Below are positions 10,766-22,036 of a DNA stretch of 64,000 bases, in pieces; position 1 is the stretch's first letter, and the number at the start of each line of letters is the position of its first letter. Under the pieces are notes generated by a model, which searched no databases, had not been told where the DNA came from, and saw only the letters and a list, made by a program, of their open reading frames with translations. The stretch comes from Umbelopsis ramanniana AG (Eukaryota; Mucoromycota; Umbelopsidomycetes; Umbelopsidales; Umbelopsidaceae), in contig NW_026252093.1 in NCBI RefSeq assembly GCF_025399195.1, forward strand, positions 124,001 through 188,000. The letters run 5' to 3'. The translations under genes and the position numbers were made by a program.

Positions 10766-12666
10766 ATGTCTTTTCCTGCCGATACCATTAAACGTCTGTT
10801 TGAGCAGCCGTTGACACCTCAGCAATATGTCGCCATCACCACAGGAACTGTAGCCACAGGCTTGGCTATATTAGCCATGCTATATCCAGACAAAGCCGTG
10901 TTTGACAATGACGACCGAGTCTTTGCCAGAAGAAAGGGATACCCAATTCTTGGAAACCTTCCTCATATCTTGCAGAACGTCGAGCATATTCATGACTTCA
11001 TGCTCTTGAACTTTGAAACTTTTGGGACAACACTGTAAGATATTGATACGTTTCTCTGATCGGACGGAAATGTCAACTGAAATTCGCATGCATAGGTCTG
11101 GTTCAGCCTTTGGTATGCCCAAAGCTATTGAAACAGCTGACCCAGCTAATGTTGAATACTTTCTCAAGAGTGAGTACTTCATATGCTACTTATATAAATA
11201 ACGACGCACTACTCTAACATGCTGCATGCTAGCTAACTTTGAAAACTATCAAAAGCCGCCAAGGATGTACAATGCTATGGACGACTTGTTTGGGCACGGT
11301 ATCTTCAACGCAGACGGTGAAATATGGAAATACCAGAGAAAGACAGCTGCCCATATCTTTAACGTCAAGAACTTTAGGGATCTATTTACCGAGTAAGAAT
11401 TTGCAATACCAAGTACCTTGGCGTATGTCATGCCGAATTGACTTTTAGTTACACATACATGGTTTCACAGTGTCTTTGTCGAAAAATTTGGGTATATGAA
11501 GACCCACCAATTGAATAACGCCGTAGAAACAGGATTACCTCTGGACTTCCAAGGTTTGATGTTTAAGTATACCTTGGAAGCGTTCGTCAAGTATGTTTTT
11601 GTTCAGGTGTGAAAAAGCTCTTGAAAAGCTGGGTGAGAAAGCTCACATGATTGTACCCATTAGGCTTGGATTTGGCGAGGACCTGGGAGCCTTGCGAAGT
11701 GAGGCCAAACTGCCTTTTGCAGAATCTTTTGACGAAGCTCAGGTCAGAACTTCTAGACGACTGATGCTCCCCTTCTGGAAAGCCCGTGAAGCATTTAGCC
11801 GTATTTTCAAACCATGGGAAACACCTATGAGCTATCATATCAAGATTGTGAACGACTATGCCACGTCTATTGTCCAGAAACGCCGAGCGGAGGTCGAAGC
11901 TGGTGTCGAGAAGCATGATCTTCTTACACGCTTCTTGGGAACCTTGGACGAAAATGGCCAACCCTTAAACGAAAAACAGTTGCGTGACATTATTCTCAAT
12001 TTTATTATCGCTGGACGTGACACGACCGCACAAGCACTCTCTTGGGGCATGTACGCTATCATGGGACATCCTGAAGTCGAGAAAAAACTTCTCGAAGAGA
12101 TTATGGAAAACATCACTGATGATGTTGAGAACAATCCTGCCAAGTTTTATGAAGCCGTAAAGAATATGAAGTACATTCATGCAACGTAAGGTTTAGCACA
12201 TTTGGAAAATACTTCTGATATCGGGTATGATTTAACGTTGTTTATCAGTTTCTATGAAATCTTGCGCCTCTACCCTCCGGTTCCCGCAAACTCTAAATAT
12301 GCTCGTGGCGACGATGTTTGGCCAGATGGTACCATCATTCGAAAGGGTGATCATGTAAATTGGAGTCCATATTCTCAAGGCCGACTTGAATCGATTTGGG
12401 GACCTGATGCCAAGGAGTTTAAGCCTGAACGTTGGATTGTAAATGGCGAATTGAAGCGTGAGTCCCAAGGTGTTTGGCCCGTTTTCCACGCTGGTCCACG
12501 AGTTTGCTTGGGCCAAAATCTTGCTACCTTGGAGTCAATTGTGGTTCTGTCCTTGATGTTGAAAAATTATCAATTTAAGCTTGTGCCTGGACAAACCATC
12601 ACGTATTTAGTATCTATCACCATGCCCATGAAAAATGGTATGCAGGTTTACGTCGAAAAGCGTTAA
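10766..12666 (+). CDS. Cytochrome P450, CYP86/CYP704-like fatty-acid hydroxylase type
   Basis: Membrane-bound heme monooxygenase of the ER. Six exons (10766-11034, 11096-11169, 11233-11392, 11471-11590, 11664-12185, 12249-12666) give 520 aa with all phases closing. The start is the ATG of MSFPADTIKRLFEQ, and a hydrophobic anchor follows near residues 25-45. Visible motifs are FGHGIFNADGEIWKYQRK (helix C region), the I-helix AGRDTTAQALSW near residue 323, ExxR as YEILRLYPP near 384, and the heme loop FHAGPRVCLGQNLA near 460 with its Cys ligand. The combination of the FNADG...W..QRK block with GPRVCLGQ resembles omega-hydroxylases of fatty acids (CYP86, CYP704, CYP52 clans), so a fatty-acid or alkane substrate is likely but inferred. 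A polyadenylation-like AATAAA lies about 110 nt after the stop. Confidence 0.93.
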
Positions 12667-14290
12667 GGACCTCTTAACAGCAAGTTTTCTGCGCCCGCCA
12701 CCGCTCTCCTTTTACCCTTTCCTCTCCTTTCTATATATCTATGGATACATTTACATGCATTAGCATTAGCATATTAATAAATCAGCCTTCATGGTTCAGA
12801 AATTATGTCTAAATGGATTCAGGCACCACTTTAGTTAAGTAGGAGATGGCTTCGGTGATCATTGCAGCCACGATGCTTTAGACCAGAGTGCTTACGTTCA
12901 TGTCATTTTTCAGTACTCATTATAACAGGTAAAAAATTGCTTATGTAATGACACTCTAGGGATATGATGAAGTCTACCGTGTTGACAAATTGATGTCTAA
13001 GTCCCGGACTAAAGCGTATGGAATTCAATTGCATTGATGTGTCTAACTACAGGCAGACAATGAGAGATGCATAGCGTGAAAGTCATCGTTGACATACTAG
13101 CAAAATCGCTGGGTTCAATGAATTTTTGCAAGCATGTGCGGAGTACCGCACAGTGGGAAATGAGATCTAGCATGCACCAAAATGGTGACTGTCTTTTGTC
13201 GTCTTCGGGCAAATCACTTCTTGCCTACAGTCAGTAAATATCATTGCAGTAAAATAAATAGCCAACTAGCCCGCATGTCTCCCTGGACTTTGGAAAAACG
13301 GAGAGTAGTGAAACAACCCATCCCAAAATCCAAGGAATTATTTGCGCACATTTTGCCATGAAGGAACTCATTAGAGTACAATCAAGCAAGCAAAGTAAGG
13401 GGCGGCGGAAAGGTAGCGCGTAACCAAGCTCTTTGGTCGTAGCATGTCGTGACTAAACAAGCAAGGGAAAAAAGAAGCAACAAAAATCTTTAGCAGCATA
13501 AGAGGGTATAACAGTGATGATGCATTACCATCTTGGTAAAGCAATTATCATTATCATGGTGGGGTGAGATACTTTCGCATTTATGAATTTCCAAATTGAG
13601 CGAGACAAGTTTGATAGGTTCACTAAGGGTGTCTTTGGGGTTTGGTGGCTCGATATTGACTCGATGGTGGACTGCGGGGATGGCCTGTGCAACCTTGCGT
13701 GACAGAAATATTTGGTGCGAATATTTTTGCCTACGGAGTAACCATGAGCCAAATTACTTAGGCAAGCTTTAGTGCTACATTCTGGCATTGCCGATGGCTG
13801 AAGAACTTTGTTGGTGCGCTCGAATGCAACTCTATAATTGCGCTATTTTTCTAAATGTAGACAGCCCATGACAGCCTGCAGCCGCGTTATATTATACCCA
13901 AGAACACGTCATTTTTGGAGAAGGTGTATAGAAGCCTAGTCTCATTGAGACTACCCAATTGTACATCCGCGGTGAATTCATAATGTATGTTTTTTCAGCC
14001 AGTAAGCTTTGCCGCCAAAGCTTGCTGGCCATCTCTCTCCGTTTCTTTGCTTTTTCAACCAAAGGAGGTAATTATAAGCGAAGGCTTGGTGGTTCTCAGC
14101 CAAAACGTTACAGTGACACAAACCATTTTTTTTTTGTTACTCCTCATTGGTGTGAAGGCAGGGAAGCCGATTCTAAGTGCCTTTGCAAGTCAACCTTGCA
14201 GCAGTTTTGCATCTCTTTCCGCTTTTACTTCCTTTATATCTATTTTCTATTCCCTCATTCCATTCCTCTTACCCTTGCCAATTGATTAAT
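12667..14290. other. 1.6-kb intergenic region
   Basis: No gene, RNA or repeat could be supported. Short open frames on both strands lack any recognisable protein pattern. The last 120 nt are pyrimidine-rich and probably hold the 5' UTR of the carboxylesterase. Confidence 0.5.
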
Positions 14291-16785
14291 ATGAGAATTG
14301 GTACCTCCATTGCCATAGTGGCGTCCGCTTTGGCCGTTGCTCATGCCGCCCAAGCTCCTTCCATTTATTCGTTGGGAGGACTCGACATTGTTGTCGACAA
14401 TCAACTTGACCCCTCCCACCCGCCTCATAGTTTGATTGCTTCGCATAAGCCAAAGACTTATGATCAAGCTAAAGCTATTTGCGCAGCCTTGAGCGAGTCA
14501 CTTGCTGACCTCTCTACCGCCTCCAATCTTAATTTAGCAAGCACAAAGTTACCTGCTGATAGTACTTTCTGGTATGCAGTTTACGTTGTGTGCTCTATTT
14601 TTACTTCTTTGTAAACACTAAAATTGTCGTCATGTCTTCCACCTTATAGGATTGCAGGAACATCGAGTGGAAAGTCTGACTGCCCCTCCTTCCGCACCAG
14701 TTCCCGCAGTGGGAAGTCCAAGTCACACTTGGGCAAAAGTGCTTGTGAAAGCAAGCAGTATGCTCTCTGTACCAATTCTGCCGGTAGAACTACAACAGCA
14801 GGCGAAAATGGTTCTCATTATCAAATTCGTACTAATACCAACGATGGCCCAATCATTGGGTTCCGTGATAACCTAACCTGGAAGTTCCTTGGTATTCCTT
14901 ATGCTAAACCTCCTGTTGATGATCTTCGTTTCGCTGCTCCTCAGCCACCTAAAAAGTGGACCGAGCCACTACAAGCAACAAATTTCACCAACATTTGTGT
15001 TCAAGCTGATGGAACTGGTAGTGAAGACTGCTTGTACCTTAATGTCTATACTCCCTCTGTTGACAAATGCTCCAAACGCAAATCATTGCTACCCGTCATG
15101 TACTGGGTCCATGGTGGAGGTGGGTATATTTAGCTACGGCCCATAACACGATATCAATGTTGACGGCAATGCATAATTTAGGCTATACTGGTGGCTCAGC
15201 CATGACTACGTAAGTTACTTGATCGAATATTCTTTGTTATAATTGACAAGGCTAATTTTCTAAATTAATTTTTTTTTTTGACGATCAGTCTTTACGACGG
15301 AAGCAACATTGCATCTCGTGGAGATGTTGTTGTTGTCAGGTAAATATATGCAATACATTACCTAGCGCGTTTTGATTATAATCACTAACTTTTCCCTTTC
15401 TTAGCATTAACTGTAAGTAACAGGATATGCGTGAAACCTTTATTCTGCCTTGCATTGCCCTGGCGTTTACTTGCTTTACTAACGAATACACCTTTATATA
15501 CTCAAAAAGATCGTCTCAACATCTTTGGCTTTGCAGAAGATACCACTCACTACGATCGTTCTGAACTTCCGGGAAACTTGGCTCTTCGTGATCAAATCGC
15601 TGGTCTTCAATGGGTCAAGGAAAATGTTGCACGCTTTGGAGGTAATCCCGATAGTGTCACTATTTTTGGTGAATCAGCCGGTGGTAGCTCCATTCGATCC
15701 CTTGTTCAATCCCCTAAGGCTACCGGATTGTTCCACAAGGCAATCTCCGAAAGTGATCCTTGGGACCTTGGCTGGCAAACTCCTGCCGATGCTGGCAACC
15801 TTACTCAAACAGTCTGGCAAGGAGTTCAATGTACTGACCTAGCCTGCGCTCGCAAAGCTAGTGTTGCCGACCTAACCTCATCCTTCAACAAGGCCGTCAC
15901 CCTTGTTTCCAATGTGAACCATCCTCAGGGTGAATTCAACTTTGTCGAACCTGTCAAGCCTAGTATCGATGGAGAATACATTCCTCACGACTGGCACACT
16001 TCTGTCAAGAAGGGCGAATTTAACAAAGTTCCTTTCTTGATCACCACCAACCATGACGAAGCTGGTGCATTTATCACCGACGATCTCCCCAATCCTGTTC
16101 CTGCAGCAAGCGATTCCCCTACACTTGACCAGACTTGGGCTTACCTTCTTTCCACTGTCATTCACTTTGGTGTCGAAAGAACCACCGCCATCATCCAATC
16201 TGGCCTTTATCCTGTAAGTGATTTGGTCAATTCCTTCGTTATCTTTTCTGAGCTTTGATTTAAACTTGCTAATGCATTGCCATCATTCAGTATTACAGTG
16301 CCACCCAACCTGACATTATTCGTGATCAACTTAATGCGCTGATCACTGACTTTTTCTGGAACTGCCCCCTTCGCTTGTTCGTCGAACAAATGGCTGGTCA
16401 CGGTGTTAAGGTCTATCGTGGACGATTTGACCATGTCCTTCAGGAGACAAACGCCCCTACTTCTTACTGCTACAACAAGGAGTGCCACGGCTCTGAACTA
16501 ACTACAGTTTTCGGCGCTCTCAATATCTATGGCATACCTGTCAGCGCCGAAGACCTCAAGTTTACACAAAATATTGTGGATACTTGGACTCACTTTGCTC
16601 GCTATGGCAACCCCAACACCCATAACCAATTGTACTGGCCAGCCGCTACGGCATCCAAATCTAATGTGTATGTATTTAACACCACCAACACTTTGTTGAC
16701 TGACGGATTCAACAACGACAAGTGTGATTTCTTCCAAAAGAATGATATGTACGACTTTGATATTTTTGACAAGAACTACAAATAA
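14291..16785 (+). CDS. Secreted type-B carboxylesterase with lectin-like N-terminal domain
   Basis: Alpha/beta-hydrolase that cleaves carboxylic esters outside the cell. Seven exons (14291-14571, 14650-15119, 15182-15209, 15289-15339, 15405-15412, 15510-16213, 16291-16785) give 678 aa. The fifth exon is only 8 nt and completes SINYRLNIFGFA, a block conserved in the family. A signal peptide covers residues 1-20 (MRIGTSIAIVASALAVAHAA). The catalytic Ser is in FGESAGGSS near residue 334, the acid is in NHDEAGAF, and the His is in ECHGSELTTVFG. The oxyanion-hole block WVHGGGYTGG and EDCLYLNVYTP are also present. Residues about 50-150 do not belong to the esterase fold: YDQAKAICAALSESLADLST, then STFWIAGTSSG, and a Cys-rich end resemble a C-type-lectin-like domain. 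Substrate unknown; lipid, sterol or feruloyl esters are possible. Confidence 0.93.
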
Positions 16786-17015
16786 ATCCTCCTATACTAC
16801 TGCAGGACGACACTCAAAAGACAGGATGTATGGAATACATCTGTCAGGAGTAGTCCCAGTTGCATAAAACAAAACAAACACAAAAACTTGCCTTTTTTTT
16901 TTTTTATTGTGTGAAATGCTCTTTAATTTTGACGATAACTGGTAACTGCAATGTCTAAAGGTGGTACGAAAGGGAGGGGAAAGAGGAGGCCATTGCATTT
17001 TGCTGCCAAACCCTT

Positions 17016-19107
17016 TTAAGAACAGTTCCAACCCATTTCCCAAAACTGGATTTCCAGCATGGTTGCTTGTTTGAATACCTCGCACACTTCCTGCCACCTA
17101 GTAGCTGAGGTAGATATATGATGTAAAGCAAGTTTCTCCAACAACACTACGCTTCGATGTTAGTGGGCAGAAAATGGAGACATTGCAACGGTTCTACGTA
17201 TTGTTGAACTCACGTTTGTTCTCATCCACAGATGCTTGGAAATCGTCTTCTGCATAATTTACAATCCACTGCCAATAGGGATTTCCCTCTAATAAACAAG
17301 AGTTAGATTCCTTTTTTTTATCAAGGGGGTAGTGCAGTTGTCAGCTGTGCGCACCTCGTTTTGTGTTTGGATCGTCATACAGCTTTCGCCCTATTTCACC
17401 ATATCCTAGTGAGCATGGAGCCATTGCAACTTGTAAATCCATTGCATCCCCGGTGGCACCTGTTGCATGTTGTTAATTTAAACGCATATTAAAAATGTGT
17501 AAACCGCTATCGCTGGTTTAAATTTTACCTTGATCAAGGACAAATCTAGTGTACGCAACATTATAGACGCTCTCAGGGGTATCCAGGATGTCCTGTTTGC
17601 TAATTCCCCAAGTCTCACAGTACTGTATTCGTTAACTGATGTAAGAAAAATTGACGTCATCAGAACAAGACAATAGGTCTATGGAAATACAAACCTGCAA
17701 ATGCAGCTGCATTTCATGGTGAATATGAAGTATGATTTTCGCATAGTGAGCCGTCATGTCGATATCCCTGGCTACTCAATTGAATCAGAAGTTGCGGTAA
17801 ACAGCCTAAAATGCTTCATACACGTGAACTCACTTTTGTATGCTGCTAGTGCAGCCGCTCTAGCGTAGTTTTGAAGATAAAGGTAATCCTGCTTAATAAA
17901 GTGCTCAAACGATTCCCGCTTTAAAGTTCCATCCGCTATACCACGCACAAACTTATGATCGATGAAGTTCGACCACATGTTCTGAGGGAGTGAGGCAATG
18001 AGAGCTTTGACAACACTGTTCCTGTAATTGATACCATGTCAGCATGATGATTGGGAGACCTCGACGTTTGCGATGTTTGTCCCACATCTGTTCTTGCTCA
18101 TGCACACATAATTTTACATACCCGGCATAAGGTTTGGCCATGACGTTGTGGAAGTGGTTGAGCGGGCCGGCACCCGAACCAACATCACCAATTGAGTTTT
18201 CCAAAGCTGCAGCAACATATGCAATGGCGTTCTCAACGGCTTCCTTGGCTGCAAAGTTTGAAGCACGCTTATGAACACCGCAGTTCGCTCATATACTCAA
18301 AACAGATCAACCAATTACGTACCATCCATTTTCTTTGCAATGCCAGAAGCAATAGCAGCCGATAACGTACATCCTGTTCCATGTGTATTCTTTGTATCAA
18401 CAAATGGGTTCACTACTTCGTGGTAGCTGTCTGCAGCTGCGTCGTATAAAACGTCAACCATCAAGGTTTTGCCTTGTCGTACTTGCGGAAGATGGCCACC
18501 CTTCAAAAGAACAAAAGAGGGTCCAAAGGCAGCGATGGATTTTGCCGCCTCATACACGTCTTGTAGATTTTTAATGCTCCCTTGAGGTTTGCCAAGGAGA
18601 TGCTCCGCTTCTGGAACATTTGGAGTCAGTATATAGGTGATAGGCAACAATTTTCTAATAATGACATCTACAGCCAATGGTGGTAATAGCTCGGAGCCAG
18701 ATGTTGAAATCATCACAGGGTCCACTACAACGTATTTAGCGGCCTCTGGATAGTGGCTAAGCACCTCTACAATTGTTTCCACAATTTCTGCGCTAGCCAT
18801 CATGCCGGTTTTGATTGCGTCGGCTCCTATATCACTCAGAACTGCGTGGAGCTGCTTTGCCACAAATTCCTTCGGCATAATATGTATTCCGTCAACGCCA
18901 AGTGTGTTTTGAGACGTAATGGAGGTGAGAACCGAAGAGCCATATACATGGAGCGAGGTCATGGTTTTGAGATCGGCTTGAATCCCGGCGCCACTATAGG
19001 GAAATGCAGCATATGAGCCAAGTGTTGACAGAAGTCTATACTAAAAACCATAACACTGACCCGCCACTGTCACTGCCAGCAATTGTTAGAGCTTTTGGTG
19101 GTATCAT
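17016..19107 (-). CDS. THI20: Bifunctional HMP(-P) kinase / thiaminase-II (TenA) thiamine enzyme
   Basis: Cytosolic thiamine enzyme. The N-terminal ThiD domain phosphorylates hydroxymethylpyrimidine twice, and the C-terminal TenA domain hydrolyses thiamine breakdown products for pyrimidine salvage. Nine exons on the minus strand (19107-19061, 18993-18323, 18248-18122, 18021-17834, 17771-17695, 17622-17529, 17459-17355, 17288-17214, 17104-17016) sum to 490 aa with all phases closing. ThiD signatures are [20 protein letters not shown] at the start and NTHGTGCTLSAAIASG near residue 230. TenA begins around residue 260 (GPLNHFHNVMAKPYAG). It shows HFIKQDYLYLQNYARA, the MAPCSLGYGEIGRKL loop with the active-site Cys, and the C-terminal MLEIQFWEMGWNC with the conserved Glu. 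It is a little shorter than yeast Thi20 (about 550 aa). It lies about 8 kb from the THI6-like gene. Confidence 0.93.
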
Positions 19108-19659
19108 TGTCGAGTAGGTAGAATGTCTTTAAGTCGGCGAGCTTCCGACCAGTTATGTTTGTGACGGTCCTGCATTTGTTTGTCAATCTTTAAGAGATTT
19201 TGACTTTCCGTCTGTGAGTCACATTCAGGTTCGCGTAATAGAGCATGGCTAGTCATAAAAAAAAACCACCGGTTGAATGCGATAGCACAGACAATACACT
19301 GTTAGATGATTTGTAACACAGGTTTGTCAAAACACATTTGTAAGGACACAAATATGACTTTTTCGCAGTCGAGAGCGGTAGGCTACTACCTACTGTTGCA
19401 TGGGATGACTTAAAAAGGGCAAACATATCGCAAATGCTCAAAGAATTTTGAAGGTTTATCAAAAGAAAATGAATCCAATAATAAGAAGACATTGATACAA
19501 GCTACGAGTTATTACTGTTTGCTAATGTGTCCTTCACCATTTACAAATACAAAAGGTACAACTCTCAAACAGTCGGTGTACAGGGTTGATGAATTTTGAT
19601 GTTGACAGTTTACATGGCGGTGAAGAAACTAAGATGGACCTCACTCCTGTTCTGGAGCC
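19108..19659. other. Spacer between THI20 and calmodulin
   Basis: It holds the THI20 promoter and the calmodulin 3' end; both genes are on the minus strand. I looked for the conserved CTGAGA core of a TPP riboswitch upstream of THI20 and did not see one. No gene is supported. Confidence 0.5.
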
Positions 19660-20616
19660 TTAAGATTGCGATTCCATCATCGCACGGAACTACAGCATCG
19701 AAAGAACATTCATGAGCATATGAGCAAAATCGGTCAAGCTATATCGCTAGTACCGTACCTCTTCCAAGTCGATCTTACCATCTAAAACAAACACCATAGT
19801 AAGAAACAGTGTTCTCAGAAGCAAATGCGCTGCTAAGATTACATTACCTCCATCTTTGTCAGCTTCCCTAATCATTTCGTCGATCTCATCTTCGGTGAGA
19901 TGCTCGTTGAGAGAGTTCATAACATTCTTTAGCTCTTCGCGAGATATAGTTCCACTCTTGTCAGCGTCGAAAGCACTAAAAAAGAAAGAAATATTGGTGG
20001 GCCATCAATACAAAGTAAGATGTCATGTTTCTCAAGTGCCGACCAGTAGGATATGACGTTCATCATAACGAAGTACCTTCGCGCAATGTGAAAACGATGA
20101 CTGAAAACAGAATGTCTTGCAGATACTTACTCAAAAGCATCCCGGATGTAATCTGCTTGATCTGATTTGAGGTTTTGCGTCAAAACGAGAAACTCCTCAA
20201 AATCGATGGTACCGTTTCCATTTGTGTCAACCTCATTCACCTTTTAGTTTTGTTTCAAGTCAGGTTTTAATACGATGTAAAGTGCGTCGTGTCAAATCAA
20301 AGTATACCCACGAACCATATCCATAAGCTCAGCTTCAGTAGGATTCATCCCAAATGATCTTATGACCGTTCCAAGTTCTTGAGCAGTGATGGAACCATCA
20401 TTGTCTAGATAGCGGGGTAAGCGCCTCGCGCTGGAACCAGCTTCTTTACGTGCCGCCAGGGGAATAAGACTGTTTTACCTTTGTCAAACATTTGGAATGT
20501 TTCTCTGAATTCATTAATCTGTTCTTCTGTCAAAGTGTCGGACTGAACGAAAGAAGACCGGGATTTACTACTCTGTGAGTGGCAATGTAAAGTGTAGTGT
20601 CGTTTACCCTTACCAT
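19660..20616 (-). CDS. CMD1: Calmodulin
   Basis: Four-EF-hand calcium sensor that activates kinases, calcineurin and cytoskeletal partners. Seven exons on the minus strand (20616-20614, 20542-20479, 20404-20316, 20240-20131, 19975-19848, 19781-19759, 19689-19660) give 148 aa, the classic calmodulin length. The first coding exon is the bare ATG, and the intron starts at once with GTAAGG. Loops read [36 protein letters not shown] and [12 protein letters not shown]. All have acceptable calcium ligands at positions 1, 3, 5 and 12. The linker and third hand ([20 protein letters not shown]) differ from vertebrate calmodulin, so a calmodulin-like paralogue is possible. The last exon encodes only FRAMMESQS; reading through the preceding donor would stop after EEVRY and destroy the fourth helix. 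Two CTCACGTGTG boxes lie upstream. Confidence 0.93.
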
Positions 20617-21799
20617 TGTACCTCAATAGCACTTAAAAGCTTGGTAGCTATGGCGTCGTTGCGTCCCTGCCATAAGAAGTAAAATCGTCACCCTCACGTG
20701 TGTTGGTCGCCTGGACTTCGTACCCAGCTCAACACCAGTACAAACTGTGCCTCACGTGTGCCTGGCCATGGGTTATACGAAGGCTTTGCTCTCCGTACTC
20801 GCTACTCCGTTTGAGAATTTTGCTATATGTGAAGTAAGAAAAAGATTATTCATGACACGCTACAGTAAAGCAGTGGATTAACGTATATAGGCTCAAGTAA
20901 TATTGACGGTGGCGAGTACGTGAGTGATACCCCTCGGATACCTTGCTTGGCTTGGGAGGAAATTCTGCCTGATGCAAAAGGAATTTGAGAACTGACTTTT
21001 CATTTTACACGGAATTGCTTAGTAGCTTTATCAATGCACAGCACAGAAAGACGTGATATCTCGAATGCGGTGCGTATGATTTAGTACCAGGTATAGTACA
21101 CTATCTCCGTTATTTAGGGAGAAAAAGGCGGTTGATTGATCGACGATCATATCAAGGTTCGTTCTTCAAGTACCGGGAATAATCTTATATGAACTCTGAA
21201 TTTCCAGACTTGCCGGCAAGTCAAAAATTCCAAGCGGTAACATTGCATGGTTGATTGTAATGACAAGTGTACCAGTGGGTTGTTCCACGAAGCTTGACTG
21301 TGTTAATTGGCGCTTTTTAAGCCCTCAATGAAATGACAGCTCAAATTGTTGTGAGAATGGGTCACGCATTTTTCAGTTGTCAGATTGGTTTTTGACCTTT
21401 TGGTTCACTTGTATCTCAAGTACAACAAACGACATATTCCACCATATGAAAACAGCAGCTCCCAAACGGCCCCATTCAACAGCAGGCCATCTCTTTTTGT
21501 GTGTATCAGTCAGACGTTACCAAGGTAGCAAAAACTGGGTTTATAGAAATAAGGAGACTTTTTCTCAAGTGCCAATATAGGTGTTTTAACCCACATGATG
21601 ATCACTTTAAAAGTATAGGACAAACATGGTCGTATGATGATATTTATGGAGGAAAATGGCGGGAGAATATATACACAAGTCATAAGTGACAGGCTAGAAA
21701 TATTAAGCGATATTGTGGTAAATTATGATACAAATAATAATAAAATGAGTAAGCTTGTTGAGTTCACTCTCATAGATCACGATTGTAGGGCTAGCCAAA
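20617..21799. other. Calmodulin promoter and intergenic region
   Basis: The first 150 nt carry the two E-box motifs described separately. The rest has no supported gene; open frames here are short and lack recognisable patterns. Confidence 0.5.
20695..20758 (-). promoter_or_regulatory. Paired CACGTG boxes upstream of calmodulin
   Basis: The 10-mer CTCACGTGTG occurs twice, with CACGTG cores at 20695-20700 and 20753-20758. These are 79 and 137 nt upstream of the calmodulin ATG and 58 nt apart. CACGTG is the palindromic core bound by basic helix-loop-helix factors (Cbf1/USF type). That they act on calmodulin is inference. Confidence 0.5.
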
Positions 21800-22036
21800 T
21801 CACTTTCGTCTTGAGATGGACATGAATCGCTTTGCCAAAGACACCTTCTTATCTTCGAAACTGAATTCGCTACTTGAGGTTGAGCTTTCGCTTGATGTGG
21901 ATGAAAAAGTATTTGAACGATGTTGAGGTGCTCGCGATAAAGAGGTATCCACTTTAGGGTGCGGTGAATAGGATTTGAACATTGCTTGAGCGTTGGGGTG
22001 AACGATATCAAAATGTTCAGTAAAGCGTGAAGACAT
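21800..22036 (-). CDS. Small Ser-rich hypothetical protein
   Basis: A single-exon frame of 78 aa starting at ATG 22036. I do not recognise it. It has a Pro/His/Ser-rich first half (MSSRFTEHFDIVHPNAQ), a central Ser/Thr run (RSNTFSSTSSESSTSSSEF) and a basic tail ending KRFMSISRRK. The upstream sequence is pyrimidine-rich (CTTTCATCTCATCTCACTTC), as in 5' leaders of other genes here, which favours a real gene. It has no signal peptide or membrane segment. The composition suggests a disordered phosphoprotein; function unknown. Confidence 0.45.
   Translation of the reverse strand: MSSRFTEHFDIVHPNAQAMFKSYSPHPKVDTSLSRAPQHRSNTFSSTSSESSTSSSEFSFEDKKVSLAKRFMSISRRK

Noticed and set aside
11591-11606. 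16-nt apparent intron in the P450 (GTATGT to TTCAG)
   Set aside because: Too short to splice. Using the acceptor at 11663 gives a 73-nt intron and the conserved LGFGEDLGAL junction.
19108-19260. TPP riboswitch upstream of THI20
   Set aside because: The conserved CTGAGA core and the downstream pyrophosphate-sensor helix were not seen in the leader or first intron; absence by eye is not proof.
19740-19758. Short intron giving a C-terminal extension on calmodulin
   Set aside because: Would need a 20-nt intron. The acceptor at 19690 gives a normal intron and the canonical ending FRAMMESQS.
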